Shown here: positions 62,656-64,000 of the stretch, piece by piece | Layout: each line of letters begins with the position of its first letter | Numbering within the stretch: the first letter of the stretch is position 1 | NCBI RefSeq assembly: GCF_019393635.1 | Contig: NC_057863.1 | Span: 642,603,306 to 642,667,305, forward strand | DNA from: Dromiciops gliroides | Taxonomy: Eukaryota > Chordata > Mammalia > Microbiotheria > Microbiotheriidae | Direction of reading: 5' to 3' | DNA: 64,000 nt | Position numbers and translations under genes: made by a program | The notes under the pieces: model-generated | Told to the model about the DNA's origin: nothing | Seen by the model: only the letters and a program-made list of their open reading frames with translations | The model's database searches: none

Positions 62656-63364
62656 CAAAAAACATATGGGCACCAGGACAGACCTTGAGCAGTCCATCTA
62701 TTACTTATTTGAGACCTCTCACCAAGGGGACCCAATCATGTATCAGGAAAAGTCCTCAAAAGAAGACATCTTTGATCTCCAACCTTCTGCCTGGGAGGTG
62801 ATAAACCTTAGCGCTAAGGTTCTGAGAGAAAAGTCAAGAAGGCAATCCTATTCTAAAGATCTCTGCTTTTTTTTTTTTTGAAAGCAAAACAATACCCTAG
62901 CTGAGGGTTGCTCAAGAGTTGGGCCTCTGTATTTCCATGGGGCATTGAGGTCCTATAGTTCCATAAAGTGAAAAGACATTGAAGTCCTACAGTCCCAGCC
63001 ACTGTACTTTGGCCACACATTTTTCTAATTACCATTGTCATTTTAGTTTGTCCTTATTCCCTGCAAGAACACTATGTGTCCCAAGTAATAAGCAAGAAAA
63101 TAGCGTTTTTGTAACCATTGTTCTTCCTGTGCCCTTTGAGTAATAAATGCCTTTTCTAAGTGTTAACTAAGTGTACAGGCTGATTAATGGGAAGAACAGT
63201 GGTGGGGGTTTGTGAGCCACAATAGCAGAAGTAGACTACAGGGTTATCCCTTCAACCTGATAGTGGTCACATTCCTGTAGAACCAGTTTATAAGTGCAAA
63301 TATAAGTTAGTGGTGTAGGGGTAGCACTGAAGGGTTGTGTGTATAAATGTGGTTCCCCTCAAAA
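62656..63364. other. Unassigned intergenic sequence
   Basis: No gene, RNA or named repeat recognised. Short open frames only. Confidence 0.3.
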
Positions 63365-63378
63365 GAATGTAAGCTCTT

Positions 63379-63520
63379 TTTTTGTGAGGCAATTGGAGTT
63401 AAGTGACTTGCCCAAGGTCACGCAGCTAGTAAGTGTCAAGTGTCTGAGACCAAATTTGAACTCAGGTCCTCCTGACTCCAGGGCCAGTGCTCTATCCACT
63501 GCACCACCTCGCTGCACCCT
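63379..63520 (-). repeat. CORE-SINE
   Basis: Perfect target duplication gaatgtaagctctt at 63365-63378 and 63521-63534. Confidence 0.96.
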
Positions 63521-63614
63521 GAATGTAAGCTCTTTGAAAGCAAACTTTTTAATTCTGTCTTTATATGCCCAACACCCAGAAGAGGGTCTTAGTAGATGCT
63601 CTATAATAATAATA

Positions 63615-64000
63615 ACTGTTATTGCTAAAGCTACCATTTCTAGTACAATATTAAATAATAGAGGTGATAATGGACATCCCTGTTTCACCCCTGATCTTAT
63701 TGGGAATGCCTCTAACTTATCTCCATTACATATAATGCTTGCTGATGGGTTTAGGTAGATACTGCTTATTATTTTTAGGAAAGCTCCCCCTATTCCTAAG
63801 CTCTCTAGTGTTTTTATTAGGAATGGGTGCTGTACTTTGTCAAAAGCTTTCTCTGCATCTATTGAGATAATCATATGATCTTGGTTAGTTTTCTTATTGA
63901 TGTGGTTGATTATGTTGATAGTTTTCCTAATAACTTTAGCAATAAGAGAAGAAAAAGGAATTACAGGAATTAGAATAGGCAAGGAGGAAACAAAACTATC
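63615..64000. mobile_element. L1 LINE with 5' inversion, cut by window end
   Basis: Minus strand from 63933 down to 63619 encodes L1 ORF2 reverse transcriptase ([17 protein letters not shown], then [16 protein letters not shown]). From 63934 the plus strand continues the same protein ([20 protein letters not shown]). The junction shares ctttagcaataa at 63934-63945 and its reverse complement at 63619-63630. This is the structure left by twin priming. Reading frame is mostly open, so not very old. Confidence 0.9.

Overview
The window is nuclear DNA of a marsupial, probably Australidelphian in type. It is dense with a ~145-bp tRNA-headed CORE-SINE (head ggggcagctaggtgg, A/B-box-like parts TGGCGCAGTGG and GTTCAAATCC, core CTAGCTGTGTGACCCTGGG), with marsupial L1 pieces, old L2/CR1/MIR pieces and small hAT transposons. 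Three intron-containing vertebrate genes lie head to tail on the + strand in the order FCGBP, FBL, DYRK1B. From memory this matches the conserved order at human 19q13.2. The species assignment rests on SINE sequence recall only.

Layout. 1-7260: intergenic sequence with SINEs, old LINE/MIR pieces and a pentamer satellite. 7263-32940: FCGBP, which encodes the secreted mucus protein IgGFc-binding protein. It has a TATA box, a signal-peptide exon, a decayed N-terminal IgGFc-binding exon (about 11.1-12.2 kb), then an intact run of seven von Willebrand D assemblies. My exon model sums to 7758 nt, divisible by three (2585 aa). 32.94-40.1 kb: intergenic repeats, including two hAT elements with exact or near-exact 8-bp target duplications. 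40.1-44.56 kb: FBL (fibrillarin, nine coding exons, 325 aa) with a CpG-rich promoter. 44.6-50.95 kb: DYRK1B (dual-specificity kinase, ten coding exons, 642 aa), starting about 340 bp after the FBL poly(A) signal. 51.0-52.9 kb: a GC-rich stretch with five CCAAT boxes and a later AATAAA but no gene I recognise. 52.9-64 kb: repeats, including a near-continuous antisense L2 and an L1 with a twin-priming inversion at the right edge.

The three genes are not a pathway. FCGBP is a goblet-cell mucus component, FBL is the box C/D snoRNP 2'-O-methyltransferase, and DYRK1B is a nuclear/cytoplasmic kinase of quiescence and myogenesis. The most notable biology is in FCGBP. The N-terminal Fc-binding domain is broken by several frameshifts and stops, but the signal-peptide exon and the first VWD exon have matching phase. 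Skipping the dead exon would therefore give an in-frame secreted all-VWD protein. The VWD array is the short seven-unit form, without the extra copies of the three-domain block seen in human.
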